This document shows positions 43,764 through 52,670 of a DNA stretch of 64,000 nucleotides, piece after piece. Within the stretch, counting starts at the first letter, position 1; each line of letters opens with the position of its first letter. This stretch comes from Collinsella ureilytica (GTDB lineage Bacteria > Actinomycetota > Coriobacteriia > Coriobacteriales > Coriobacteriaceae): NCBI RefSeq assembly GCF_019795105.1, contig NZ_JAIMFO010000004.1, positions 124,001-188,000 on the forward strand. The letters are read 5' to 3'. A program made the translations under genes and the position numbers. The notes below the pieces were generated by a model. It had not been told where the DNA came from. It searched no databases and worked only from the letters and a program-made list of their open reading frames with translations.

Positions 43764-44645
43764 ATGATTCGCATCTCTGTTCCTGCTACCAGCGCAAACC
43801 TCGGTATTGGGTACGACACCCTAGGCATGGCTGTTTCGCTACACGCTCGATTTAGCTTCGAGCGCGCAGATGTCCTCACGATTGAGGGCTGCCCTCAGGC
43901 CTTTCAAAACGAAAACAACCTGGTATATACCTCATTTGTGCAAGCACTCACCGGCTGGGGCATTGAACCCTTTCCTGTACGCATTGCTATCGACACCGAT
44001 GTTCCCGTTGCGCGCGGCTTAGGCTCAAGCTCTACCTGCGTCGTTGCTGGCATCATGGCGGCCGCAGCTCTGGCAGACCGCCCCGTAACGCGCGAGGAAC
44101 TCGTAGCAGTTGCAACAAAGATGGAAGGGCATCCCGATAATGTAGCGCCCGCTATTTTGGGAGGCGCGGTTTGCTCGTTCACGCCCGAAGGAGCACTACC
44201 CCGCTGTCTGCACTACGATGTAAGCGATCGCCTGCGCTTTGTGACGATCATTCCGCCTTATGAAGTGCATACAAGCGATGCACGCCGCGTTGTTCCACAA
44301 GAAATTCCGCTCTCCTCTGCTATTTGGCAGATGGGCAGAATTGCTGGAATGACACGCGGACTAGAAACGGGTGACGTTGATCTACTCGCCGCAGCAAATG
44401 ATGACCGCTTGCAAGAGCCCTATCGCCGTCGTCTCATTCCCGACTACGATGAGATCCGCAAGGTTTGCCTTGAGGCTGGTGCGGCAACGCTTTGGATTTC
44501 TGGCTCGGGATCCACCATCATGGCAGTTACTGACGACACCATTGTGGCTCGCTTTTTGCAGGTACGCTTGCGCGAGCACCTACCTGCCTGCAAAAGCCTC
44601 ATCCTGACCTGCGATACCGACGGAGCGCAGATCGAATACGTGTAA
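43764..44645 (+). CDS. thrB: Homoserine kinase
   Basis: Makes O-phosphohomoserine from homoserine and ATP. 293 residues of the GHMP kinase family, with ATP loop PVARGLGSSSTCVVAG, an N-terminal VPATSANLGIGYDTLG and a C-terminal LWISGSGSTIMA. AAAGGAG precedes the ATG. Co-transcribed with thrC. Confidence 0.95.
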   Translation: MIRISVPATSANLGIGYDTLGMAVSLHARFSFERADVLTIEGCPQAFQNENNLVYTSFVQALTGWGIEPFPVRIAIDTDVPVARGLGSSSTCVVAGIMAAAALADRPVTREELVAVATKMEGHPDNVAPAILGGAVCSFTPEGALPRCLHYDVSDRLRFVTIIPPYEVHTSDARRVVPQEIPLSSAIWQMGRIAGMTRGLETGDVDLLAAANDDRLQEPYRRRLIPDYDEIRKVCLEAGAATLWISGSGSTIMAVTDDTIVARFLQVRLREHLPACKSLILTCDTDGAQIEYV

Positions 44646-44687
44646 TACCACCTGCTCTTATGAACAGCTGTGATTGAGAGGTTAGAA

Positions 44688-45515
44688 ATGTTCGCGAAGT
44701 CCACCATTGCCATTCTTGGTGCTCTTGAAAAAGAGGTGCGCTACATTGCCCAAGCAATTAAGGGAGCAGCGGTCGAATCGCTTGGAGGACTCACGGTATT
44801 TTCCGGCACCTATCAGGGCTTTTATGTGGTCACCACCGTTGCTGGCATGGGAACCGTCAATGCTGCCGCAGCTGCGCAGCTCCTCATCAGTACCTATGGA
44901 GCCGATGCGCTTATTTTCACAGGCATTGCGGGAGGGCTTAATCCAGCGCTGCATAGTAATGATATTGTCATTGGTAAACGCTTGCGCTATACCGATACCG
45001 ACACCGCGCTCATTGCAGAATCTGCCCCCGGTCTCGAAGAATTTGCAAGCACAGACTACCTCGTAGATTTAGCAGAAGAAGTCTTGCTCGCAAACGGCTA
45101 CGTGGATGCAGGTCTTTCCGCAGAACAAGCGGGGTCGATAAGCCCTGGGCAAGCAGCAGATGCATCGCCATCTCGAAGCGCCAATCACGCTTCAGAACCC
45201 AAGCACTACCTCAAAGGGACCATCGCAACGGGTAACCGCTTTATCACCGGTGCTGATGCGCGAGCAGCTCTCATTCAAGCAACACAGGCAGACTGTGCTG
45301 AAATGGAAGGGGCAGCCATAGCTCATATAGCTGCAAAGAATGGGATTGATTGCCTGGTACTCCGTGCCATCTCAGATAATTGTGATGAAGCCTATGATGC
45401 CCTCTCAGCTCGCTCATTTGACCTTAACAGCTATGCACGCACGGCAAGTGAAATTGTTCTTGCTATGATTCGTCGTCTTCATGTTCCGCTTGGCATGAAT
45501 ACCTTTCCTAAATAG
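44688..45515 (+). CDS. 5'-methylthioadenosine/S-adenosylhomocysteine nucleosidase
   Basis: Cleaves adenine from MTA and SAH, salvaging products of SAM-using reactions. 275 residues, longer than the usual 230. Motifs GALEKEV, FTGIAGGL and the catalytic Asp region RAISDNCDE are present, with EMEGAA for ribose binding. About 30 residues of Ser/Ala/Gln-rich sequence (near 135-165) are inserted before ATGNRF. The ATG at 44688 has GAGAGG seven bases upstream. It could be co-transcribed with thrB. Confidence 0.9.
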   Translation: MFAKSTIAILGALEKEVRYIAQAIKGAAVESLGGLTVFSGTYQGFYVVTTVAGMGTVNAAAAAQLLISTYGADALIFTGIAGGLNPALHSNDIVIGKRLRYTDTDTALIAESAPGLEEFASTDYLVDLAEEVLLANGYVDAGLSAEQAGSISPGQAADASPSRSANHASEPKHYLKGTIATGNRFITGADARAALIQATQADCAEMEGAAIAHIAAKNGIDCLVLRAISDNCDEAYDALSARSFDLNSYARTASEIVLAMIRRLHVPLGMNTFPK

Positions 45516-45690
45516 CGCGCTGTACATGCAGGCACACCGAGGCGTAGCAGCCACATGATCGTAAAGATACGTGTACATGCCCAACTCAATAGTAAAAAGC
45601 GAGAAACAATCTTCTGTAAAATAGCTAGGCACAAACAACCGGGAGCTCAGCTACACCGCAGATTCCTCAGCGGTGATCATGTCTCAATTC

Positions 45691-47136
45691 CTAGAAACCA
45701 GCCGTTAAACGTTTTGCAACGCGATCCCGGAATCGTTCGGACTCAGCATGAGCCTCAATATCAAAGGCACAAAACACAGCGTCAATTCCTTCAAGCTGTA
45801 CGCGGTTTGCCGCATCAAGCTCATCGTCTGCAATTACAACGTGGGCTTTATCAACCCCGGCTAGCTCAAGTCTCAGCAGAAGATCCTTGGCATAGCAGCC
45901 ATGAATAATCACTTGCTTAATGTCATCATCAAGCAGATGGTCAAAATCAACCTGATAAATCCAGCCTGGAAACTCCGTTGTCCGAGCGTTTTCATCAAGG
46001 CCAAAAAATGCCACAAAAATGACGACAGCCTTTGATCCAGGCTCAGATCGAATGGTGCGCAAGGCGGTAGATACAGCCGTGCTATTCCATCCCTTTGAGG
46101 CCAAATTTACAAGACGTGTACCAGCGACTGTTTGCTCACTGTAGCGCGCAGAGGTGATAGCGACCTGATCAGAAGCGAGGATCTTCTCAAGTTGAGCACC
46201 GGGTATCCCCAGCTCTCGTGCAGCAGTAATCGCGGCCAGCAAATTATACAAATTGGCAATCGAATACGTTTTGATCCGATAGGTATACTCAGGCACCTTC
46301 CCCTGATTGTCGGCATGACAGATCTCAGCCACCACAAACTCATTGACATCACGGTCAACGCGCGTGACCAAATAGTCTGGCGCGGGATTGTGAAACCCGC
46401 AGCGACTACACGATGCACGACCCAGGTGGCGCAAGTGGCACCATTCATATTCGAGGGCACCGCCACATTCCGGGCATGCCGCCAAATCGCACACAATGCC
46501 TTCAGCCTCTTCTAAAGATTCCGGCAACTGTCCAATAGAAAAGAAGGTTTTACGATTTGCATCAGTGCCTAAACGACACGTTATCAGGTCATCTGCATTC
46601 AAGATCAGATGCATATTCGGCTGAATCGCATCCTGTATAACGCCATAAATATAGTCAGGATTCGCATTTCGCATAAAGCTATCGCGGTACAGATTGGTGA
46701 CCACCAAAAACTCGGGAGCAAGCGGCGGCAGCACCAAGCGGCACGAAAGTTCATCGAGCTCAAAGGAGGCAAGCTCTGAGCGCATCGACCCGTTGAGACG
46801 GGCATCGCCTAATAAAGAGGTGCCAATTCCGGTCAGCAAGTTGCTACCAGAGCGATTCATAATTGGGCGTTTACCTGCTGCGATTAAAATATCGTCAAGC
46901 AAATTCGTTGTGGTAGTTTTCCCGTTTGTGCCCGTCACGCAGACCGTCGTTTGAGCCTTACCAATTCTCGATAGAAAGTCTGGACAAATACGCTCAGCCA
47001 CACTTCCCGGGAATTGACTTGCCGATCTACCCATAAGGCGAAGCACTGCCGAGACAAGCTTTGCTGCCAGAAGGGCGAGAAAGAACCGAAGGCTTCGTGG
47101 CAGTTGGCCAGCATCTGGCGTATCAGGACGTCTCAT
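45691..47136 (-). CDS. MurT-like Mur ligase (DUF1727), divergent
   Basis: 481 residues. The Mur-ligase ATP site is CVTGTNGKTTTTNLL. The zinc-ribbon insert of MurT is CPECGG then CSRCGF. The C-terminal DUF1727 domain follows. MurT activates the D-Glu carboxylate of lipid II for amidation with ammonia from GatD. In MurT enzymes this domain has a DxSWIWD-like motif that supplies the acid of the shared glutaminase triad. Here the aligned segment reads FPGWIYQVDFD, with Gln in place of Asp, and the normal NPAGFN segment is ASKGWNS. It lies behind a GatD-like gene that lacks its own catalytic residues. Confidence 0.82.
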   Translation of the reverse strand: MRRPDTPDAGQLPRSLRFFLALLAAKLVSAVLRLMGRSASQFPGSVAERICPDFLSRIGKAQTTVCVTGTNGKTTTTNLLDDILIAAGKRPIMNRSGSNLLTGIGTSLLGDARLNGSMRSELASFELDELSCRLVLPPLAPEFLVVTNLYRDSFMRNANPDYIYGVIQDAIQPNMHLILNADDLITCRLGTDANRKTFFSIGQLPESLEEAEGIVCDLAACPECGGALEYEWCHLRHLGRASCSRCGFHNPAPDYLVTRVDRDVNEFVVAEICHADNQGKVPEYTYRIKTYSIANLYNLLAAITAARELGIPGAQLEKILASDQVAITSARYSEQTVAGTRLVNLASKGWNSTAVSTALRTIRSEPGSKAVVIFVAFFGLDENARTTEFPGWIYQVDFDHLLDDDIKQVIIHGCYAKDLLLRLELAGVDKAHVVIADDELDAANRVQLEGIDAVFCAFDIEAHAESERFRDRVAKRLTAGF

Positions 47137-47229
47137 AGAACAACAACCCTTTGCGTCAATAGAAACACATCGCCCGCGTCAATCGAGCGTGAACGACGTG
47201 CTGGATACAGAGCTTGCAAGGACATCTCA

Positions 47230-47973
47230 TCAAAACACAATTCCGGGCTGAGAAAAGACACGAACACGCTCACGATAGGCGTCTTGTATAACCTCTTCGT
47301 ATGCAAGCGGCACCGATGTGGCATCCATCCAGTCAAGAAGTGAGCGAACCAAATAAGGATTGAGCGGAAGTATAGGACCCAGCATCCAGGTTCCCAAGAG
47401 ATGATTTTTGCGCACTCCCTCATACACGCTCCCCTCGCTTAATCCAAATCCCTGGTCAAGCGTGCAAAATGGAGCAAGCTTGCCCCGAGCCACTACTTGT
47501 GTGAACTGAATCTTAAATCCCACGACCGTATATGGATCCGCACCATCGCCTGGATCAAAGGTTCCTGAACAAGCGCAGGTATAACGCGTTGGCATATTGT
47601 TATGTGTGATGAAATCAAATAGTCCCAAGCCAACGTGGCCTTGGCCTTGAGGTGTAACAATCATCGAGCCCAATAGTTCAGCTGCGTTACCGGTAAAGAG
47701 CATCGGCAAACCACGATCGGCGAGCGTATCTAAGCGATCGCGATACGGCATAAGGGCTTCAAGTGACTGCACCTGCTGGCGCTCGGTCATATTGCCCATC
47801 AAAATCAGTGAAATATCGTCGCGCTGAGCAAAGGCAGGCTCAGATCCATAAGCAGTCTCGACGATCTCAGCATCCGGCAGACACGCCTTAAGATACATAA
47901 GATTACCGTTATCCCCTGCTTGATTTCCAAACTCAGGATAGAGCGTCTCGATTGTAATTCGCTGACCTCCCAC
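47230..47973 (-). CDS. GatD-like glutamine amidotransferase subunit lacking catalytic Cys and His
   Basis: 247 residues aligning along the whole length with GatD (N-terminal LYPEFGNQAGDNGNLMYLK, C-terminal GTWMLGPILPLNPYLVR). GatD normally hydrolyses glutamine with the Cys of an ICGGYQ loop and the His of a GTYLHGP loop. Here the loops read LFTGNAAELLG and GTWMLGP, so both residues are absent. GFENHGG is also replaced by GFKIQFTQV. It may be a structural or regulatory subunit, or the pair may have gained another role. First gene of the pair. A paralogue with an intact site may exist elsewhere. Confidence 0.8.
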   Translation of the reverse strand: MGGQRITIETLYPEFGNQAGDNGNLMYLKACLPDAEIVETAYGSEPAFAQRDDISLILMGNMTERQQVQSLEALMPYRDRLDTLADRGLPMLFTGNAAELLGSMIVTPQGQGHVGLGLFDFITHNNMPTRYTCACSGTFDPGDGADPYTVVGFKIQFTQVVARGKLAPFCTLDQGFGLSEGSVYEGVRKNHLLGTWMLGPILPLNPYLVRSLLDWMDATSVPLAYEEVIQDAYRERVRVFSQPGIVF

Positions 47974-48070
47974 AGGTACCCCGATCTGTTTGCTCCTTCA
48001 GGCACTACAACTGTACCTCAAGTGAGCAGATGCGGTTACACAACGCTGCTTACTTAGTTTCTATGTCAAT

Positions 48071-48098
48071 ACTATAGTGAATATGCTATACTTTTGGC
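48071..48098 (+). promoter_or_regulatory. Promoter and dyad of the abiE operon, leaderless
   Basis: ACTATAG (48071-48077) and CTATACT (48086-48092) are a near-perfect inverted repeat. TATACT at 48087-48092 fits a -10 box and lies exactly six bases before the ATG at 48099, with no SD between. The transcript would start at the start codon. AbiEi is known to repress its own promoter through inverted repeats. Confidence 0.6.
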
Positions 48099-48623
48099 AT
48101 GTCAAAGATTGATAACATATATGCAGCTGTTGATGATTTTGGGCTTGTCACCTCAGAAGAGGCAAGTCAGCTCGGTATGTCTCGAGCAGAGCTTGTTCAA
48201 CAAGCTCATATGGGCAAACTTGTAAGAGTGGCACGCGGTGTTTACCGTATGCCAGTTTGGCCATCCCAAGCACAAGCACCCTATGCCATTGCTGTAAAGT
48301 CCGCTGGAAAAGATGCATTTCTCTATGGAGAGTCTGTCGTTGCCCTCTTAGAACTTGCACCAACAAATCCATCAAAAATTTGGCTTGCTTCTTCAAAGCG
48401 CTGCCGTCGCAACCTTGGCCAAGGAGTGAGCGTGAGGCAAATCAGCAACGTTGACCCTGTGCTGATAGAGGGAATTCCATGCCAGCCCATCATGCATGCC
48501 ATTCTTGCTGCAGCGCAAACCATGGGTGTAAAACGAGCTGTTGCTGCAGCTCAAGAAGCACTCAAAAAGGGCTATATCACGCCCTGTGAAGCAACGCGCA
48601 TAGAACAGGAGCTACTCCCATGA
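48099..48623 (+). CDS. abiEi: AbiEi antitoxin of a type IV toxin-antitoxin system
   Basis: 174 residues. The N-terminal winged helix is FGLVTSEEASQLGMSRAELV with VRVARGVYRMP. The C-terminal antitoxin domain ends in TPCEATRIEQELL. It represses the operon and counteracts AbiEii without direct binding, the type IV mode. Its last codon overlaps the toxin start (ATGA). Such systems give abortive infection against phage or stabilise mobile DNA. Confidence 0.85.
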   Translation: MSKIDNIYAAVDDFGLVTSEEASQLGMSRAELVQQAHMGKLVRVARGVYRMPVWPSQAQAPYAIAVKSAGKDAFLYGESVVALLELAPTNPSKIWLASSKRCRRNLGQGVSVRQISNVDPVLIEGIPCQPIMHAILAAAQTMGVKRAVAAAQEALKKGYITPCEATRIEQELLP

Positions 48624-49441
48624 AGCGGCCAAACAGCCTACGGCACCTTGACGATGCAATACGACGACTCAGCAAAGGCAATCCACAGCGCTATATTCAT
48701 ATTCGTACAATCCTAGCGAATGCTATCGTTGCAAATCTATTACCAGACGGAGTAATAAAGGGTGGCAGCGCCCTTAAAATGCGCTTCGGTGATGCTGATA
48801 CAAGATTTACCACTGATGTAGACACTGCTACAGCCACTGTCCCTTCACGTTATATTGCTCGCCTCAATGAGGCGTTAAGCTCAGGGTGGGAAGGCTTTAC
48901 CGGCCGAGTCGTACCAAAAGAACCAGCAGCTCCCAAGGGCATCCCACAACCATATGTAATGCTGCCTTACGATATCAAGCTTTCATACCTCGGAAAGTCA
49001 TGGTGCACCGTTCCCTTAGAAGTGGGACACAATGAAATTGGTGACACAGATGCAGTTGACTGGGTTTATCTCGAAGATGCTACAGAGCTATTCAGATCTA
49101 TAGGATTTCCCTCACCTGGCAAAGCTCCTCTTATGTTACTTGACCACCAAATCGCCCAGAAAATCCATGCTATTTCAGGCTCAGACGAACGGGTGAGAGA
49201 TCTTATAGATTTACAGCTCATCTGTACACGAGCTGATGTTGACCTCATGCAGGTAAGAAAAACTTGTGAAAGACTTTTTGCTTATAGACAAGCTCAATCG
49301 TGGCCTCCAACAATTATCAAACAGCAAGGATGGATCGAGCTCTATCAAGAGCTCGCGCGTGATTTGCCAGTCGTTCAAAACATCGATCAGGCTATCGAAT
49401 GGATCAACAGCCTGATTGAAAGCATCCAGCATGCACAATGA
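48620..49441 (+). CDS. abiEii: AbiEii-type nucleotidyltransferase toxin
   Basis: 273 residues of the DUF1814/AbiEii family. The nucleotidyltransferase motif reads IKGGSALKMRFGDADTRFTTDVDTA, shown here split across GGSALKMRFG and TTDVDTA, keeping the GG(S/T) and D-x-D pattern. The later conserved region LLDHQIAQKIHAI and the DLIDLQLI motif are also present. Relatives such as MenT/AbiEii transfer nucleotides to tRNA or bind GTP. Overlap with the antitoxin by four bases shows coupled translation. Confidence 0.85.
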   Translation: MKRPNSLRHLDDAIRRLSKGNPQRYIHIRTILANAIVANLLPDGVIKGGSALKMRFGDADTRFTTDVDTATATVPSRYIARLNEALSSGWEGFTGRVVPKEPAAPKGIPQPYVMLPYDIKLSYLGKSWCTVPLEVGHNEIGDTDAVDWVYLEDATELFRSIGFPSPGKAPLMLLDHQIAQKIHAISGSDERVRDLIDLQLICTRADVDLMQVRKTCERLFAYRQAQSWPPTIIKQQGWIELYQELARDLPVVQNIDQAIEWINSLIESIQHAQ

Positions 49442-49564
49442 GCATCTTCTCCATTTGCTCAATTTCATGCAATGACCTGGCTCTACTTATGTGCTACCGC
49501 TCTTTCAAAAAGAGCAAGTCACTGGCTCAACCTTGCAACGTCGGTCTGATCGAAGACACCCATG

Positions 49565-49655
49565 GATTTACAGCACAGGCGCTGCAACACAGGGGCTACA
49601 GCGCATAGGAGTTACAGCACATAGAAGCAACAACGCATAGACGCTACAGCGTATG
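49565..49655. repeat. Degenerate 14-16-bp repeat tract
   Basis: About six imperfect units of the type TACAGCGCATAGGAG (e.g. near 49593, 49608 and 49639) lie between abiEii and the end of the DegV gene. Noncoding. Similar in style to the tracts at 22.8 and 39.5 kb. Confidence 0.6.
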
Positions 49656-49657
49656 AG

Positions 49658-50521
49658 CTATGCGCGCTTGAAGAATGCAAGAGCGATGGCACCCGGCCCC
49701 ACATGCGTGCCAATCGTTGCACCAACGCGTGTGATCGGCAGCTGATCACGAGGAGCAGCGTCTTCCCACAGCGCGCGGGAGTCATCAATATACTTTTGCA
49801 GCAAGCGATCAGTAAGGCCTGCGTAGCCCAAGCACAGCGGCATGGAGAAATCAACGCCACCAGCTGCTTCAATCTCACGATTCAGCAAGTTCTTACCATT
49901 TTTGGAGCCACGAGCTTTTCCGAGGAGTGCTACCTCACCATCACGAATCGTAATGACTGGCTTAATAGAAAAGAGCTCGCCAATTACTGCAGCAGCGGCA
50001 GGAACACGGCCACCACGACGGAGATATTCCAGCGTATCCAGCAGACCAATCACACAAACATCCGCGCGGCGATTCTCAATTTCACGCACGATCTCAGAAG
50101 CTTTCCATCCTTCATGAGCAAGGCGCAAGGCATACTCCACAAGCACACGCTCGCCTACGGTTGCAGACATCGTATCAACAACGTAAATGCCCGCTTGCTC
50201 GCCACCGGCCTCAGCAGCTGCACTCACTGCACTTTGATTCGTGCCAGAAAGCTTGGCAGAGATCGTAAGAATAACAATCTCATCAGCGCCTGCGGCATGT
50301 GCCTGCTCAATTGCCTCCGTATACGCATACGGGTTGACCTGGCCAGTTGTTGGAAGCTCATCACTTTCAATGAGCATCTCAAAAAAGCGCTCCTTGGAAA
50401 TATCTACGCCATCTCGATAGATATCTTCTCCAAAAGCAACCGTGAGCGGAAGTACGGTTAAACGTGAATCAGCGTCAGCAGAAATATCAGCAGCAGAATC
50501 AGCAATGATGTGTACGGTCAT
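49658..50521 (-). CDS. DegV-family fatty-acid-binding protein
   Basis: 287 residues. IADSAADIS at the N-terminus, PTTGQVNP, and the lipid-binding C-terminal domain (LFSIKPVITIRDGEV, then VGATIGTHVGPGAIALAFF) are characteristic. DegV proteins bind a fatty acid; in Firmicutes the FakB members present it to the FakA kinase. No fakA is in the window. The ATG at 50521 has AGGGGG upstream and is preferred over an in-frame start at 50557. Confidence 0.9.
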   Translation of the reverse strand: MTVHIIADSAADISADADSRLTVLPLTVAFGEDIYRDGVDISKERFFEMLIESDELPTTGQVNPYAYTEAIEQAHAAGADEIVILTISAKLSGTNQSAVSAAAEAGGEQAGIYVVDTMSATVGERVLVEYALRLAHEGWKASEIVREIENRRADVCVIGLLDTLEYLRRGGRVPAAAAVIGELFSIKPVITIRDGEVALLGKARGSKNGKNLLNREIEAAGGVDFSMPLCLGYAGLTDRLLQKYIDDSRALWEDAAPRDQLPITRVGATIGTHVGPGAIALAFFKRA

Positions 50522-50889
50522 GATCCCCCTATCGGAGTGAAATAAGTTGGGGGTCATAATACATTGGAATGTAGCTTATAGCGATAGAATCTTTAAAATA
50601 CCTCAAGATGTAACCTTTGCTGGAAAGCAGAACGCCTGAAGCCGCTGAGTTCCCGGTATGAAAAGCCCTGAACCTTCACCAAAAGCTTCTTTGCTCCCTT
50701 TGCTCGCTTCCGGTTCATCTCATCTTGATCTGAAGCTCTTGAGTACATCCTTCGCTACTTTCCACATACAGATCCCTATTTCCCCTCATAGCTCGTCACT
50801 CCGCTCAGGGAATCTTTTCAAAAGCGCCACGCACCTCTCACATCCACACGCACCTCCTCATCCATACAGCGTCTGAGGTGTCAGTTACA
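50522..50889. other. Intergenic region between divergent genes
   Basis: No supported gene. An open frame at 50658-50876 has a Ser/Pro/His/Leu-rich translation without SD or domain features and is judged spurious. The region must hold both divergent promoters, but none reaches consensus. Confidence 0.4.
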
Positions 50890-52515
50890 ATGGGGCAGAT
50901 CAAAGATGTTTGGAGACTCACTGTGAACCGAGAGACCCCTCAAAAGCTCACGGGCATATTGCGCAACGTTCGTGAACGCTTCAGCAAACGGAGCGCATCG
51001 AATACCGCCGCCTCAAAACGCGCGAACCATACCAACGAACCCGATCGTTTCCAATCCCGCGAAAACACACTATCGCCCTTTTCTTCACGAGCCAACCAGC
51101 GAAGGCAGACGAGCAAATCCGCCCGATTCACCCAACAGGGCAAGCCTACTCGAGCTGGCCGTGAATCGATTGTTGCTCGAATCATCAACGCGTGGTGGAC
51201 ACGACTGTTGCAGTCAATTTATCATGGCTCGCTCTCAGAACAAGAAGCCGAATACGCTGAGCATGAGACGAGCCGAGACTACCTTTGGAATACGATTGGC
51301 ACCATGATTTGGGGATTTTCCTTCCCCATCTTAACCATCATTGCTGTACAGCTCGCCGGTGTTGAGCAGGCAGGTCGCTTCTCAATGGCCTTTGTTACCG
51401 GCACCCTACTCATGATCGCCGCCAACTATGGCGTTCGTACCTTTCAGGTATCTGACCTTGATGAGCGTGCATCGTTTGCGTCCTATCAAATAAATCGCAT
51501 CATCACATCCGTTGGAGCAATCCTTCTTGGCCTTTTGTACTGCAGCCTTCGCGGATACGATCCAGCCATGACAAGCATGTCGCTTGGTGTGTATATCTAC
51601 AAAGTGATTGACGGTCTCGCTGACGTATATGAAGGCAGGCTCCAACAAGCAGATAAGCTCTATCTTGCCGGTGTGAGCCAAGCACTCCGCTCCGCTGCGG
51701 CAGTCATTCTTTTTGCCCTCGTACTCCTCATTACCCGAAGTCTTATGCTGGCATCTGCCGCCATGGCACTTGCTGCAGCGGGCACGCTCATAGTAGTTAC
51801 CATTCCCCTTGCGTTTTTTGAAACAGAAAAGTCTCGACGTGCTGAGCTCAGCGAAGTTTCTTCCTTACTGGTGCAGTGTGCCCCACTTGCAGCTGGTCTC
51901 TTCTTGTTTAATCTCATTGAAACCATGCCAAAGATCGTTATGGAAGGAGCCTTGCCCTACGATAGCCAGCTCTACTTCAATGCGATGTTCTTTCCTGCTC
52001 AAGGTATTTTGATCGCTGTAGGCTTTATCTATCGACCGCAACTTCTGCGTTTGGCGAGCATCTGGGGCAATCCTCGACGCAGACGGCGATTTGATCTGAT
52101 TGTCTTAGCTATGCTGGGACTCATTTTGGTCATCACCGGATTCATGGCAGTTGTGATGGGTAGCGTAGGCGTTGGTTTTCTCAGCATGGTATATGGTCTA
52201 GATTTCGAGAGATACAAAGATCTTGCGATCCTTATGGTCTGCGCAGGCGGCATCACCGCAGCCATTGATTTTCTCTATGCGATTCTCACGGTGCTCAGGC
52301 GCGCTGGCGATGTCATGCGCATATATCTCATTGCTTTTGCTGCCTCCTTTGTGCTTCCGCTCATTTTGATTCATATACTTGGTCTTGCTGGAGCAGTGAT
52401 GAGTTATCTAGCAGTCATGGGGCTTTTACTGGGATTATTACTCGTGGACTATGTACGAATCAGGCAAGCCATCACGCGCGAACGCAATCCCTTTAGCCCC
52501 GAGCGGAACCTCTAG
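50890..52515 (+). CDS. Polytopic membrane protein, flippase-like (MOP/Wzx type)
   Basis: About 541 residues. The first 130 are hydrophilic, basic and probably disordered. They are followed by about 12 predicted membrane segments starting at IGTMIWGFSFPILTIIAVQL. The order of helices and the small loops resemble polysaccharide-transport flippases of the MOP superfamily, but no signature is decisive. The ATG at 50890 has GAGGTG nine bases upstream. The GTG at 50878 is an alternative. Likely substrate: a lipid-linked glycan. No glycosyltransferases are adjacent, so this is inferred. Confidence 0.65.
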   Translation: MGQIKDVWRLTVNRETPQKLTGILRNVRERFSKRSASNTAASKRANHTNEPDRFQSRENTLSPFSSRANQRRQTSKSARFTQQGKPTRAGRESIVARIINAWWTRLLQSIYHGSLSEQEAEYAEHETSRDYLWNTIGTMIWGFSFPILTIIAVQLAGVEQAGRFSMAFVTGTLLMIAANYGVRTFQVSDLDERASFASYQINRIITSVGAILLGLLYCSLRGYDPAMTSMSLGVYIYKVIDGLADVYEGRLQQADKLYLAGVSQALRSAAAVILFALVLLITRSLMLASAAMALAAAGTLIVVTIPLAFFETEKSRRAELSEVSSLLVQCAPLAAGLFLFNLIETMPKIVMEGALPYDSQLYFNAMFFPAQGILIAVGFIYRPQLLRLASIWGNPRRRRRFDLIVLAMLGLILVITGFMAVVMGSVGVGFLSMVYGLDFERYKDLAILMVCAGGITAAIDFLYAILTVLRRAGDVMRIYLIAFAASFVLPLILIHILGLAGAVMSYLAVMGLLLGLLLVDYVRIRQAITRERNPFSPERNL

Positions 52516-52670
52516 CTCAGAAGGGAAATATGCCAGCTTGTATATGGGCGGACTGACTTCATTGCAGACGTAATCATCCGGGGCACTGATCGACCCCGGA
52601 TAGCTTCTTCATCCCCAGCCGCCGAGCCGTACCAAACGTTAGATGCATAAGCGATCTTTTCCGCTTTTGC

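Noticed and set aside
50658-50876. 72-codon Ser/Pro/His-rich frame
   Set aside because: No SD, no domain, and it lies in a divergent promoter region.
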